Below are positions 54,775-63,368 of a stretch of DNA of 64,000 nucleotides, one piece after another. Both the position numbers and the translations under genes were made by a program. A model generated the notes under the pieces. The model saw nothing but the letters and a program-made list of their open reading frames with translations. It was not told the DNA's origin and searched no databases. The stretch covers positions 186,001-250,000 of the forward strand of contig NZ_FNJO01000005.1 in NCBI RefSeq assembly GCF_900104095.1, given 5' to 3'. Positions within the stretch are counted from its first letter, which is position 1. Every line of letters begins with the position of its first letter. Source of the DNA: Ralstonia sp. 25mfcol4.1 (GTDB taxonomy: Bacteria > Pseudomonadota > Gammaproteobacteria > Burkholderiales > Burkholderiaceae).

Positions 54775-55262
54775 CGCGTCAACCAGCTTCTCTACCCTCA
54801 TCGCCCACTGATCCCCGCACAGGCGGGCGCACCCTATCCGAATGGATGAGGTGAATAAGCATCAGGCAGAGGCGGCCAAGCCTCTTGTACAGCAGCCAGG
54901 AGGCGGCGCAACGGATACGATCAGGCATCGTTCCGACATCGTCCCGAGACACCGCCATGACGCTCTCCGAGGTTGCCCGCTCGCTGTTCATCGAAACCAG
55001 CCGCCGCTATCTGCTGGCCGGCCTGCACGGCAGTATGGCCGCTTCAATGCGTCCGGTGCCGGACATCGAGCGTCATCCTGGTGCCGGGCACGGTCAGGAT
55101 GCCGCCCGTCCCTCTGCGTTGCGCCAGCAGCGACAGCGGGTGGCCGGTCATTAACGCTCCGCCGCGCACCGGACTACAGGGCGACCGGCGCGTCGAACCG
55201 GCCGCCGTGCCACTGCCTTGCCAGGCAGAGGCTGGCCGACCGCGCACCTGGCGGCCCGCTGC
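54775..55262. other. 488-base region between RidA and an SDR gene
   Basis: Most of this stretch has no strong gene. A 65-codon frame at 54957-55154 is possible (listed separately). I see no terminator with a T-run, no repeat of note and no mobile-element remnant. Confidence 0.4.
54957..55154 (+). CDS. possible small protein of 65 residues
   Basis: The frame encodes 'MTLSEVARSLFIETSRRYLL' followed by a Pro/His/Arg/Gln-rich tail. The N-terminal half could be an amphipathic helix. No strong ribosome-binding site is visible (CGAGACACCGCC precedes the ATG). I do not recognise it and it may be a chance frame. Confidence 0.3.
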   Translation: MTLSEVARSLFIETSRRYLLAGLHGSMAASMRPVPDIERHPGAGHGQDAARPSALRQQRQRVAGH

Positions 55263-56021
55263 CTACCAGCGCTCCATATACGGCCGCAGATCCAGCTCGA
55301 ATGTCCATGCGTCGCGCGGCTGGGTGTGCAGATACCAGTAGTTCTCGGCGATGTGGTCCGGGTCCAGGATGCCGTCCTGTTCCTTGAGCGCGTAGCGTTC
55401 CGGGAACGTATCACGGATGAAGGCGGTGTCGATCGCACCATCGACCACCACGTGGGCCACGTGGATGTTGCGCGGGCCCAGTTCGCGCGCCATGCTCTGG
55501 GCCAGCGCCCGCAGCGCGTGCTTGGCGCCGGCGAACGCCGCAAAGTTCGCGGCCCCGCGCAGCGCCGCCGTGGCCCCAGTGAACAGGATGGTGCCGCGTC
55601 CGCGCGCCACCATCCGGCGCGCGGCGGCCTGTCCGTTGAGGAAGCCGCTGAAGCACGCCATTTCCCAGATCTTGAAGTACTTGCGCGGCGTTTCTTCGAG
55701 GATGCTGCTGGGGACGTTGGCGCCGATATTGAACACCAGTACCTCGATGGGGCCGTGCTCGGATTCGATCTGCTCGAACAGCTGCGCCACGTCGTCTTCC
55801 TTGCGGGCGTCGCTGCTGTAGCCGAACGCCTGGCCGCCGTCGGCACGGATGCCATCGACCAGCGGCTGCAGCTTGTCGGCCGTGCGCCGGGTTACGCAGG
55901 CGATATAGCCTTCGCGCGCAAAGCGACGGGCGATGGCACCGCCGGTGGCGTCGCCGGCGCCAATGACCAGGGCAACCCTGGGATGGGCCTGGGCGGGGTC
56001 TGCAGCGGACGTAGTGGTCAT
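55263..56021 (-). CDS. SDR-family protein with Phe in place of the catalytic Tyr
   Basis: A 252-residue SDR-fold protein. 'VALVIGAGDATGGAIARRFA' is the nucleotide-binding segment, where the usual TGxxxGxG is altered to GAGDATGG. 'VFNIGANVPSSILEE' replaces the NNAG motif. The YxxxK position reads 'FAGAK': Lys is kept, Tyr is Phe. GGAGA precedes the start ATG at 56021. These changes suggest either altered catalysis or a non-enzymatic role. The C-terminal 'YWYLHTQPRDAWTFELDLRP' is a characteristic tail of this SDR branch. Downstream of the emrAB operon but on the same strand after about 65 bases. Confidence 0.87.
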   Translation of the reverse strand: MTTTSAADPAQAHPRVALVIGAGDATGGAIARRFAREGYIACVTRRTADKLQPLVDGIRADGGQAFGYSSDARKEDDVAQLFEQIESEHGPIEVLVFNIGANVPSSILEETPRKYFKIWEMACFSGFLNGQAAARRMVARGRGTILFTGATAALRGAANFAAFAGAKHALRALAQSMARELGPRNIHVAHVVVDGAIDTAFIRDTFPERYALKEQDGILDPDHIAENYWYLHTQPRDAWTFELDLRPYMERW

Positions 56022-56086
56022 GCTGTCTCCTGTTGTGCTGGCTAGTGTAGTGGTTGTCGTGCTACCGCGCTTGCCGGGCCGTGGTG

Positions 56087-57727
56087 TCAGTGGGCATCGG
56101 CGGACGGCGCCTTGGGCGGCATCACCTTGCGCATCAGCGGCACCAGCGGTATCGCCACCGCAAAGCACACCAGGATCACCATGAAGGCATCGGCATACGT
56201 CAGCGTATGGGCCTCGCGCATGGTCAGTGCCCAGAGCTGCCGGATGGCGGCGGCGTTGCCGTCGCCCACCTCGTTGCTCAGCGTGGCCAGGCGCGCGGTG
56301 GACTGGCCCAGGAATTCGGTCATGGCTTCGTTGCGGATGTTGAGATGCTCGGCCAGCCGCAGGAAGTGCAGGTTGGTGCGGTCGTTCAGGACCGTCGCGC
56401 AGGCGGCGATGCCGATGGCGCCGCCAAGGTTGCGCATCAGGTTGAACAGGCCCGACGCCAGCTTCAGCCGCGCGGGCGGCAGCGCGCCCAGCGTCAACGT
56501 TACCGTGGGCGCCACGGCAAACTGCTGCCCCATGCCGCGCATGGCCTGCGGAAGCAACAGCTCGGCACTGCCCCAGTCATGCGTGATCGGCGCGAAGCTC
56601 CACATCGACAGCGCGAACAGCGCCAGCCCGAACATCAGCAGCCAGCGCAGGTCCACGCGGTTCGCCAGGAAGGCGTAGAGCGGGATCGACATCACCTGGA
56701 ACAGGCCCGTGGAAAAGATCGCCAGGCCGGTCTGCAGCGCGCTGTAGCCGCGCACCTGGCCCAGGAACAGCGGTGTCAGGTAGATGGTGGCGAAGATGCC
56801 GATCCCCGTGACGAACGAGAAGAAGCAGCCCAGCGCGAAATTGGGGTCTTTCAGCGCGCGCAGGTCCACCACGGGATTGGCGAACGTCAGTGACCGCCAC
56901 AGGAAGCCGATGCCGGCGATGCCCGAGATCCAGGCCGTGGTCAGGATGGTCTGGTCGCCAAACCAGTCCCAGCGCGGCCCTTCCTCGAGCGTGTATTCCA
57001 GGCAGCCCAGGAACAGCGCCAGCATCACGATGCCGGGGTAGTCCGCGCCCTTGAGCAGCGACCAGTCCGGATGATCGATCTTGACCAGCATCGGCACCAC
57101 CACCGTGACGAAGATGCCTGGCACCAGGTTGATGAAGAACAGCCAGTGCCACGAAAAATTGTCGGTGATCCAGCCACCCACCGTCGGCCCCAGTGTGGGT
57201 GCCAGCGACGCCAGCCCGCCGATGATGGCGGCGGCCGCCACGCGCTGGCGCCCGGCGAAGAACGCAAACGCCGTGGTGAAGACCATCGGAATCATCGAGC
57301 CGCCCAGAAAGCCCTGCGCGGCGCGAAACGCGATCATGCTCTGGATGTTCCAGGCGATGCCGCACAGCAGGCTGGTCAGCGTGAAGCCGGCGGCGGACGC
57401 GGCGAACAGCCAGCGCGTGGACATGACCCGCGACAACCATCCGGACAGCGGAATGACGATGATTTCGGCAATCAGGTAGGCGGTCTGTACCCAGACGGTC
57501 TCGTCGGTGCCCGCCGACAGGCCGCCGCCAATGTCGCGCAGCGACGCCGAAACAATCTGGATGTCGAGCAGCGCGATGAACATGCCCACGCACATCGTGC
57601 CGAAGGCCAGCACGCGGGTGGCCATCGGCAGGTCGGCCGGCGACGGCAGCGCGGGCGGCGCGGCATGCCTGGAAGCGGCGGCTGCGCTGGCTGGCGCCGC
57701 AGGGCTGGTGGAAGCGGCTGTATTCAT
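56087..57727 (-). CDS. emrB: EmrB/QacA-type MFS drug exporter
   Basis: A 546-residue, 14-segment DHA2-family proton antiporter. Marks are 'FIALLDIQIVSASLRDIGGG' in segment 1, 'PLSGWLSRVMSTRWLF' in segments 2-3, and 'RAAQGFLGGSMIPMVFTTAF' (motif C-like). It pumps hydrophobic compounds as part of a tripartite system with EmrA and an outer-membrane channel. The start ATG overlaps the EmrA stop (ATGA). The gene ends about 65 bases from an SDR gene start. The first 35 residues are an Ala/Pro-rich cytoplasmic tail. Confidence 0.94.
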   Translation of the reverse strand: MNTAASTSPAAPASAAAASRHAAPPALPSPADLPMATRVLAFGTMCVGMFIALLDIQIVSASLRDIGGGLSAGTDETVWVQTAYLIAEIIVIPLSGWLSRVMSTRWLFAASAAGFTLTSLLCGIAWNIQSMIAFRAAQGFLGGSMIPMVFTTAFAFFAGRQRVAAAAIIGGLASLAPTLGPTVGGWITDNFSWHWLFFINLVPGIFVTVVVPMLVKIDHPDWSLLKGADYPGIVMLALFLGCLEYTLEEGPRWDWFGDQTILTTAWISGIAGIGFLWRSLTFANPVVDLRALKDPNFALGCFFSFVTGIGIFATIYLTPLFLGQVRGYSALQTGLAIFSTGLFQVMSIPLYAFLANRVDLRWLLMFGLALFALSMWSFAPITHDWGSAELLLPQAMRGMGQQFAVAPTVTLTLGALPPARLKLASGLFNLMRNLGGAIGIAACATVLNDRTNLHFLRLAEHLNIRNEAMTEFLGQSTARLATLSNEVGDGNAAAIRQLWALTMREAHTLTYADAFMVILVCFAVAIPLVPLMRKVMPPKAPSADAH

Positions 57728-58878
57728 GACTTGCTCGGTGCCTGGTCCTGATGCTGATCCTGGGCCTGCGCAGCTGCCGGCGCCCGCTCTGCATGGGTAT
57801 CGATCTCGGCCACCACCGACAGGCCGGGGCGCAACAGGCCGAGTCGCGCGTCGGCATCGTCCAGCACGATGCGCACGGGCACGCGCTGCACGATCTTGGT
57901 GAAGTTGCCGGTGGCGTTTTCGGGGGGCAGTACGCTGAACTGGGCGCCCGTGGCCGGTGCCAAGCTTGCCACGCGGCCATGGAATACCTTGCCGGGCATC
58001 ACGTCGGCCACGATGGTGGCGCGCATGCCGGGCTTCATGTGCGCCAGCTGCCCCTCCTTGAAGTTGGCATCGATCCACAGGCCTCGCGCAGGCACGATCG
58101 ACAGCAACTGCCCGCCGCTCGGCGCATAGGCGCCCACGCGCGCGCGGCGATTCCCCACCGTGCCGTCCACCGGCGCGCGCAGTTCGGTGTAGCCCAGGTT
58201 CAGGCGCGCCAGGTCGCGTTCGGCAATGGCCTGTGCCAGCGCCGCCTCGGCCTGCTGCCGCTGCGTGGCGATGACGTCGAGCTGCCGGCGGGCTGCCTCC
58301 GCGCTGGCCTTTGCCTTCTGGCCGTTGGCGACCGACTGCTTGAAATCGGCATCGGCCTTCTGTGAACTCTGGATCGATACAGCGGACTTGGCCACGAGGC
58401 TTGCGTAGCGCGCCTGATCGTCGCGGGCCCGGACGGTTTCGGCGTCGGTGGCGGCCACGTTGGCGCGGGCTTCGGCGATGACGGCGTCCTGCAGCCTGGC
58501 GCGGGCGTCCAGGTTGGCGATCAGGGCCTGCTCGGATGCCACGGCACCTTCGGCCTTGGCCACCGCAGCCCGGTAGTCGCGATTGTCGATGCGGGCCAGC
58601 AGGTCGCCCGCGTGCACCGCCTGGTTGTCGGTCACCAGCACCTCGGTCAGGTACCCAGGCACCTTGGCCGCGATCAGCGTCACGTCGCCGCCCACGTAGG
58701 CGTCGTCGGTCTCCTGCACGAAGCGGGCGTCGGTCCACCAGTGATAGCCGTAGCCCGCGGCCACCAGTGCAACCAGCGCGCCGCCGGTGCGGATCAGCAA
58801 GGGCTTTCTGCCAGGCCGGGCCTTGGTCGGGGTGGCATCGTCGGCCGCGCGGTCGGCGGTTGGGGTGCTGCTGGTCAT
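57724..58878 (-). CDS. emrA: EmrA-type membrane fusion protein (HlyD family)
   Basis: A 384-residue periplasmic adaptor. One membrane anchor lies at about residues 28-48 ('LIRTGGALVALVAAGYGYHW'). Then come the lipoyl-like half-motifs 'ETDDAYVGGDVTLIAAKVPG' and 'LRAPVDGTVGNRRARVGAYA', flanking an Ala/Gln-rich coiled-coil hairpin (about 100-220). The C-terminal beta-barrel follows. The tail after residue 365 is Gln/Asp-rich and disordered. It links EmrB to the NodT-type channel. Its start overlaps the HxlR stop and its stop overlaps the emrB start, so all three genes are translationally coupled. Confidence 0.95.
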   Translation of the reverse strand: MTSSTPTADRAADDATPTKARPGRKPLLIRTGGALVALVAAGYGYHWWTDARFVQETDDAYVGGDVTLIAAKVPGYLTEVLVTDNQAVHAGDLLARIDNRDYRAAVAKAEGAVASEQALIANLDARARLQDAVIAEARANVAATDAETVRARDDQARYASLVAKSAVSIQSSQKADADFKQSVANGQKAKASAEAARRQLDVIATQRQQAEAALAQAIAERDLARLNLGYTELRAPVDGTVGNRRARVGAYAPSGGQLLSIVPARGLWIDANFKEGQLAHMKPGMRATIVADVMPGKVFHGRVASLAPATGAQFSVLPPENATGNFTKIVQRVPVRIVLDDADARLGLLRPGLSVVAEIDTHAERAPAAAQAQDQHQDQAPSKS

Positions 58879-59447
58879 GAAAGGCTCCGTACTGAAAGCG
58901 CACCTGCGGCAGGCGCGAGAGGGGGGGTATCGATGGGATCCGCCGGCATGGCCTCGGCCTGTGCCGTGGCCGAACGCTCGAGGCGTGCCCGCAGAGCCGG
59001 GCTGGCCGCCGGACCGGGGGCGATGTAGTGATCGGTTTCGGTGATGCGCTGGCCGGTGTCGGCATCGACCAGTGCAATGCGCACCGCGCGGCCGGTCTGG
59101 CGCTCCACCAATTGCACGGTGTCGGCCTGGTCCGCGAAGTGGCGCGTGCCCCAGTCCATCAGCATCAGCAGCACGGGCCGGAAGTCGCGGCCGCGGGCGG
59201 TCAGCACGTAGTCGTCCCGCGGCGGATGCGCGCTGTAGGGACGGCGTGCCAGCAGGCCTTCGTCAACCAGCTTGTTCAGACGCCGCGTCAGCATGTTGGG
59301 CGCGATGCCCAGGCGCTTCTGGAAATCGTCGAAACGGGTGGCGCCGTAGAACGCCTCGCGCAGGATCAGTACGGACCACGTGTCGCCAACCCGCTCCACG
59401 GCGCGGGCCGTGGGGCAGGCCGATTCCTTGTGTGACTTTCTCTGCAT
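58875..59447 (-). CDS. HxlR-family transcriptional regulator of the emrAB operon
   Basis: A 190-residue MarR/HxlR-type winged-helix regulator. The Cys in 'ACPTARAVERVGDTWSVLIL' near residue 12 is the conserved redox/ligand-sensing position of the family. 'GIAPNMLTRRLNKLVDEGLL' is the recognition helix. About 75 extra residues follow the core. The ATG at 59447 has GGAGG eight bases upstream; a GTG at 59456 overlaps that site and is rejected. It is the first gene of the hxlR-emrA-emrB operon and is divergent from the outer-membrane channel gene. It likely represses both through the inverted repeats at 59489-59534. Confidence 0.93.
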   Translation of the reverse strand: MQRKSHKESACPTARAVERVGDTWSVLILREAFYGATRFDDFQKRLGIAPNMLTRRLNKLVDEGLLARRPYSAHPPRDDYVLTARGRDFRPVLLMLMDWGTRHFADQADTVQLVERQTGRAVRIALVDADTGQRITETDHYIAPGPAASPALRARLERSATAQAEAMPADPIDTPPLAPAAGALSVRSLS

Positions 59448-59488
59448 CGTCGTCACCTCCTGAAAAAACCTGTTGCTATCAAGATGAA

Positions 59489-59534
59489 AGTTAGTCTAGG
59501 CTAGTAACTATCATCGTGCAAGTATCATTTGCAC
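59489..59534. promoter_or_regulatory. two inverted repeats in the hxlR/outer-membrane-channel divergent promoter
   Basis: AGTTAGT (59489-59495) and AGTAACT (59503-59509) form a 7-bp inverted repeat with one mismatch and a 7-base spacer. GTGCAA (59516-59521) and TTGCAC (59529-59534) form a perfect 6-bp repeat, also with a 7-base spacer. Both are between the two divergent genes and are good candidates for the HxlR operator. Confidence 0.6.
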
Positions 59535-59558
59535 GAGGGCCACGGAAAGGAATGCGAA

Positions 59559-61022
59559 ATGACGAAACAGGTACAAGGCGGGCGGGTTCGATGGACGGCG
59601 ACACTGGCGGCATCGGTGGCGGCGATGTTCGCGTTGGCCGGTTGCGCGGCGGTCGGGCCCGACTATCGCGCCCCGGCGGTGGACACCCCGCAGACGTATG
59701 GGCACGCGGCGGAAGTCGGACCCGTCAACGATGCGCGCCAGCCGGTGTCACTGGACACCTGGTGGAACGGTTTCAATGACCCGGTGCTGACCACCATCGT
59801 CCAGCGCGTGCTGGACCAGAACCTGGACATGGCGGCGTCCTTGGCCCGCGTGGAGCAGGCCCGCGCCGCCGCCAGTTTTGCCGGGGCCGAACTGCTCCCG
59901 CAGGGCAGCGCCTATGCCGATGTCGGCAAGCAGCGCCAGTCACTGGAAAGCCCGCTGGGCAAGATCGGCAGCAAATTCCCGGGCTACACGCGCGGGCAGA
60001 CGCTGTATTCGGTGGGGGCGGCGGCTAGTTGGGAAATCGATCTGGCTGGCGGACTGCGACGCGGCGCCGAGGCCGCCAACGCCGAACTGCAGGCGGCCGA
60101 AGCGAACCACCTGGGCGTGCGCGTACTGGTTGCGGCCGAGGCCGCCGACGCCTACTTCCGCGTGCGCGCCGCACAGAGCCGCATCGCCATTGCGGAGCAA
60201 CAGGTCACCACCAACCAGCGCCTGCTGGACCTCGTGCGGCTGCGGCTGGCCGATGGCATCGGCGCGGAGCGCGAGCAGGCGCAGGCCGAAGCGCAGCTGG
60301 CGCAGACGCGCGTCACCATCCCGCCGCTGCGCATCGAACTGGAAACGCAGTTGAACCGGCTCGATGTGCTGATGGGCGCGCAGCCGGGCACCTACGCAGC
60401 GGAACTGCGCGGTTCGCAGAGCGCGCTGACGGTACCGCAGGTGGCGCTGGCGCAGGGCCCGGCCAACCTGCTGCAGCGCCGCCCCGACGTGATCGCGGCC
60501 GAGCGCCGGCTGGCGGCATCGAATGCGCGCATCGGCGTGGCCACGGCCGAGTACTACCCGAAGGTGTCGCTGTCGGCGCTGCTTGGGTTCGAAAGCCTGT
60601 CGGCCAGCAAGCTGTTCACGGCGCAGGCGTTCCAGCCGGCCGCCACGGCGGGTTTGCGCTGGCGCCTGTTCGATTTCGGGCGTGTCGATGCCGAAGTGGC
60701 CGGCGCAAGGGGCGCCTACGCCGAGGCGCTGGCCAACTATCGGCAGGCGATGCTGCAGGCCACGGCCGATGTCGAGAACGCGCTGGTGTCGCTGACCCAG
60801 CTTGACGCCCAGCGGCTGGAGCTGGACAAGGAAGTAGGCGCCCATGAGCGCGCCCGCAATGCGTCCGAGGACGCCTACAAGGGTGGCGCCGTCAGTCTGT
60901 TCGAGGTACTTGACGAGGACCGCCAGCTGCTGGCCGCACGCGACCAGCAGGCCAAGGTGCGGGCCGACAACGCCCGCGCGGCCGTGTCGGCGTTCCGGGC
61001 GCTGGGCGGCGGGTGGTCCTGA
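59559..61022 (+). CDS. NodT/OprM-family outer-membrane efflux lipoprotein
   Basis: A 487-residue TolC-like channel. The signal peptide ends in the lipobox 'LAGC', so the mature protein is a lipoprotein anchored in the outer membrane. The family's opening 'VGPDYRAPAV' follows. Two TolC-type helical repeats have 'LLQRRPDVIAAERRLAASNA' and 'LRWRLFDFGRVDAEVAGARG'. It is divergent from hxlR-emrA-emrB and completes the tripartite pump. AAGGAA precedes the ATG at 59559. The gene end is 60 bases from the convergent ThDP enzyme gene. Confidence 0.95.
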   Translation: MTKQVQGGRVRWTATLAASVAAMFALAGCAAVGPDYRAPAVDTPQTYGHAAEVGPVNDARQPVSLDTWWNGFNDPVLTTIVQRVLDQNLDMAASLARVEQARAAASFAGAELLPQGSAYADVGKQRQSLESPLGKIGSKFPGYTRGQTLYSVGAAASWEIDLAGGLRRGAEAANAELQAAEANHLGVRVLVAAEAADAYFRVRAAQSRIAIAEQQVTTNQRLLDLVRLRLADGIGAEREQAQAEAQLAQTRVTIPPLRIELETQLNRLDVLMGAQPGTYAAELRGSQSALTVPQVALAQGPANLLQRRPDVIAAERRLAASNARIGVATAEYYPKVSLSALLGFESLSASKLFTAQAFQPAATAGLRWRLFDFGRVDAEVAGARGAYAEALANYRQAMLQATADVENALVSLTQLDAQRLELDKEVGAHERARNASEDAYKGGAVSLFEVLDEDRQLLAARDQQAKVRADNARAAVSAFRALGGGWS

Positions 61023-61082
61023 AGCGCGCGGGAATCCTGTCAGACCGGATCGGCTCAGCGGACGGACCCCCGGCGTCCGGCG

Positions 61083-62897
61083 TCACGACGCGCTGCCATT
61101 GTCCGTACGGCGCTTCGACGGCGCGGTCAATGACGCCCACACCTGCCGGAACGTGGCGCGCAGCGTGCCGCCGGCATCGGTATCGCCGTGCAGCATGGCC
61201 GAAATGTAGGCGCGCGCCTGCTTGGCGGAGATATGCGGCGGCAGCGGCGGGACGTCCGGGTCTGTCACCATTTCGAGCACGGTCGGCACGTTGGCGGCCA
61301 GCGCCTGGTCCAGCGCGGGGCCGATCGCGTCGGGATTGTCCACGCGGATGCCTTGCAGGCCCAGCATCTGCGCAAAGGCCGCGTAGCCAAAGACCGGCAG
61401 ATCCTGTGACGCCGCGAATTTCGGATCGCCTTCCATCACGCGCTGTTCCCAGGTCACCTGGTTCAGGTCGCCGTTGTTCAGCACGATGATGGTCAGTGAG
61501 CCCCCGGTCCACCGCTTCCAGTCCCGCGAGATGGTGATGAGCGCGCTGATGCCGTTCATCTGCATGGCGCCATCGCCCACCATGGCAATCACCGCGCGTT
61601 CCGGATGCGCGTAGCGCGCCGCGATGGCATATGGCACGGCCGGCCCCATGGTGGCCAGCCCGCCGCTGAGCGATGCCATCATGCCGCGCCGGATCTTCAG
61701 GTCGCGGGCATACCAGTTGGCCGCCGATCCGGAATCGCAGGTCAGGATGCAGTTGTCGGGCAATCGCCGGGACAGCTCCATGAACACGCGTTGCGGATTG
61801 ATCGGATTGGCCTCGGCGGCGGCGCGCTGTTCCAGCACCTGCCACCACTCGGCCACGTTTTTCTCGACTTCCTGCTGCCATTCGAGCGGCTTCTGCTCCA
61901 GCATGGGCAGCAGCGCGCGCAGTGTGGCGGCGCTGTCGCCTTCGAGGCAGATTTCCATCGGATAGCGCAGGTTCAGCATGCGGCCATCGATATCGATCTG
62001 CACGCCGCGCGCCTTGCCTTCCGCCGGCAGGAATTCCGAATAAGGGAACGCGGAGCCCACCATCAGCAGCGTGTCGCAGCCGTTCATCAGCTCCCAGCTT
62101 GGCTTGGTGCCCAGCAGGCCGATAGAGCCGGTGACAAAGGGCAGGTCGTCGGGCACGGCGGCCTTGCCCAGCAATGCCTTGGCCACGCCGGCGCCCAGCC
62201 GGCGCGCCACCGCGATGACTTCATCGGTTGCGTTCAAGGCACCCGCGCCCACCAGCATCGCGACCTTGCTGCCCGCGTTCAGCACATCGGCCGCACGGCG
62301 CAGATCCGGCTCCTGAGGGGCCTGGGCCCGCGCCGTGTAGCCGATGCCCGTGTGCACCGTGCCGTGTTCGCGCGGCGGTTCCGGTACGGCAGGCAGATTC
62401 TGCACGTCATTGGGAATGATGATGCACGTCACGGTGCGGCGTTCGATGGCGATGCGCACGGCGCGATCCACCAGGTGCCGCATCTGCGCCGGGTCCACGG
62501 CCATGGCCACGAAGTCGCGCGCAACGTCCTTCATCAGCGTGGTCAGATCCACTTCCTGCTGGTAGTCGCCGCCCAGTGCGGCGCGCTTTTGCTGGCCCAC
62601 GATGGCTACCACCGGCTGGTGGTCCATCCGCGCGTCGTACATGCCATTGAGCAGGTGAATTGCGCCGGGCCCCGACGTCGCCAGGCACACGCCCGGCTCG
62701 CCCGTGAACTTGGCATGGGCGCACGCCATGAACGCGGCCAGTTCCTCATGGCGCGCCTGGATGAACTCGGGATCGTTGTCGGCGCGGCCAAAGGCGCCCA
62801 TCAACCCATTGATACCGTCTCCGGGATAACCGAACACCCGCCGGACGCCCCATTCCCGCAGGCGCTTGAGTACAAAGTCCGAAACCGTCATCGACAT
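61083..62897 (-). CDS. ThDP-dependent pyruvate oxidase/acetolactate-synthase-like enzyme (PoxB-like)
   Basis: A 604-residue three-domain ThDP enzyme. The catalytic Glu lies in 'ARHEELAAFMACAHAKFTG', and the ThDP-binding motif begins 'GDGAMQMNGISALITIS' and ends 'LNNGDLNQ' in the C-terminal domain. The central domain ('AAMLVGAGALNATDEV'-like region) is the FAD/ADP-binding fold. The overall pattern is closest to PoxB, which oxidatively decarboxylates pyruvate to acetate and feeds electrons to quinones. A C-terminal membrane-binding helix as in E. coli PoxB is not obvious. GGGAG precedes the start. A palindrome GCCTTGCAAGGC (62979-62990) lies upstream. Oxidase subunit genes are next on the same strand. 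Confidence 0.88.
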   Translation of the reverse strand: MSMTVSDFVLKRLREWGVRRVFGYPGDGINGLMGAFGRADNDPEFIQARHEELAAFMACAHAKFTGEPGVCLATSGPGAIHLLNGMYDARMDHQPVVAIVGQQKRAALGGDYQQEVDLTTLMKDVARDFVAMAVDPAQMRHLVDRAVRIAIERRTVTCIIIPNDVQNLPAVPEPPREHGTVHTGIGYTARAQAPQEPDLRRAADVLNAGSKVAMLVGAGALNATDEVIAVARRLGAGVAKALLGKAAVPDDLPFVTGSIGLLGTKPSWELMNGCDTLLMVGSAFPYSEFLPAEGKARGVQIDIDGRMLNLRYPMEICLEGDSAATLRALLPMLEQKPLEWQQEVEKNVAEWWQVLEQRAAAEANPINPQRVFMELSRRLPDNCILTCDSGSAANWYARDLKIRRGMMASLSGGLATMGPAVPYAIAARYAHPERAVIAMVGDGAMQMNGISALITISRDWKRWTGGSLTIIVLNNGDLNQVTWEQRVMEGDPKFAASQDLPVFGYAAFAQMLGLQGIRVDNPDAIGPALDQALAANVPTVLEMVTDPDVPPLPPHISAKQARAYISAMLHGDTDAGGTLRATFRQVWASLTAPSKRRTDNGSAS

Positions 62898-63053
62898 CGC
62901 CAGCTCCCATCAATTTGGCATCGCCATGCATCAGGCGTGCCGGTGGCAAGCCCGCGGCGAAGACGCCCCCGGCGGAGCGCCTTGCAAGGCAAGCGCAACG
63001 GCCGTTATCGCGTAGAAAATGCCCGCGCCGGTAAGGATTGCACGTCGCCCCGG

Positions 63054-63368
63054 CTAGCGGCCGCCCGGTGCTGCCGGCGTCTGCCATACGGCAGGCAGGT
63101 GGGGACGGCTGGCGTAGTCGCCGTGCATCAGCACGAACAGTATTGTCAGGATCGCGAGCGGTACCACCGCCGCGAGCCGCAGCACCGTCGCCGCGCGTGC
63201 CAGGTGCATGAAGGCGCCGGCAATCAGCAAGGCCTTGACGGCCGCAATAGCGAGGTTGATGGATGCGTTCCACGGTCCCAGGTCAAGGAAGGCGGTGCCC
63301 ACGGTGATGGCCAGCAGCAGCACCAGTAGCAGCCATACGCCGAGCAGGCGCCGCGTGGCGGTGGTCAT
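63054..63368 (-). CDS. cytochrome c oxidase subunit IV-like protein (caa3 type)
   Basis: A 104-residue membrane protein with three hydrophobic segments ('LLGVWLLLVLLLAITVGTAF', 'NLAIAAVKALLIAGAFMHLA', 'AVVPLAILTILFVLMHGDY'), matching the prokaryotic COX4 family. The His in 'AFMHLARA' is conserved. The start overlaps the subunit III stop (ATGA). It is expected to stabilise the heme-copper oxidase in the inner membrane. Confidence 0.9.
   Translation of the reverse strand: MTTATRRLLGVWLLLVLLLAITVGTAFLDLGPWNASINLAIAAVKALLIAGAFMHLARAATVLRLAAVVPLAILTILFVLMHGDYASRPHLPAVWQTPAAPGGR

Noticed and set aside
56087..59077. A single 996-codon frame spanning emrB, emrA and part of hxlR
   Set aside because: Only its last 546 codons match a protein family. 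The upstream part is a shadow of emrA and hxlR, both of which have good motifs and overlapping start/stop junctions.
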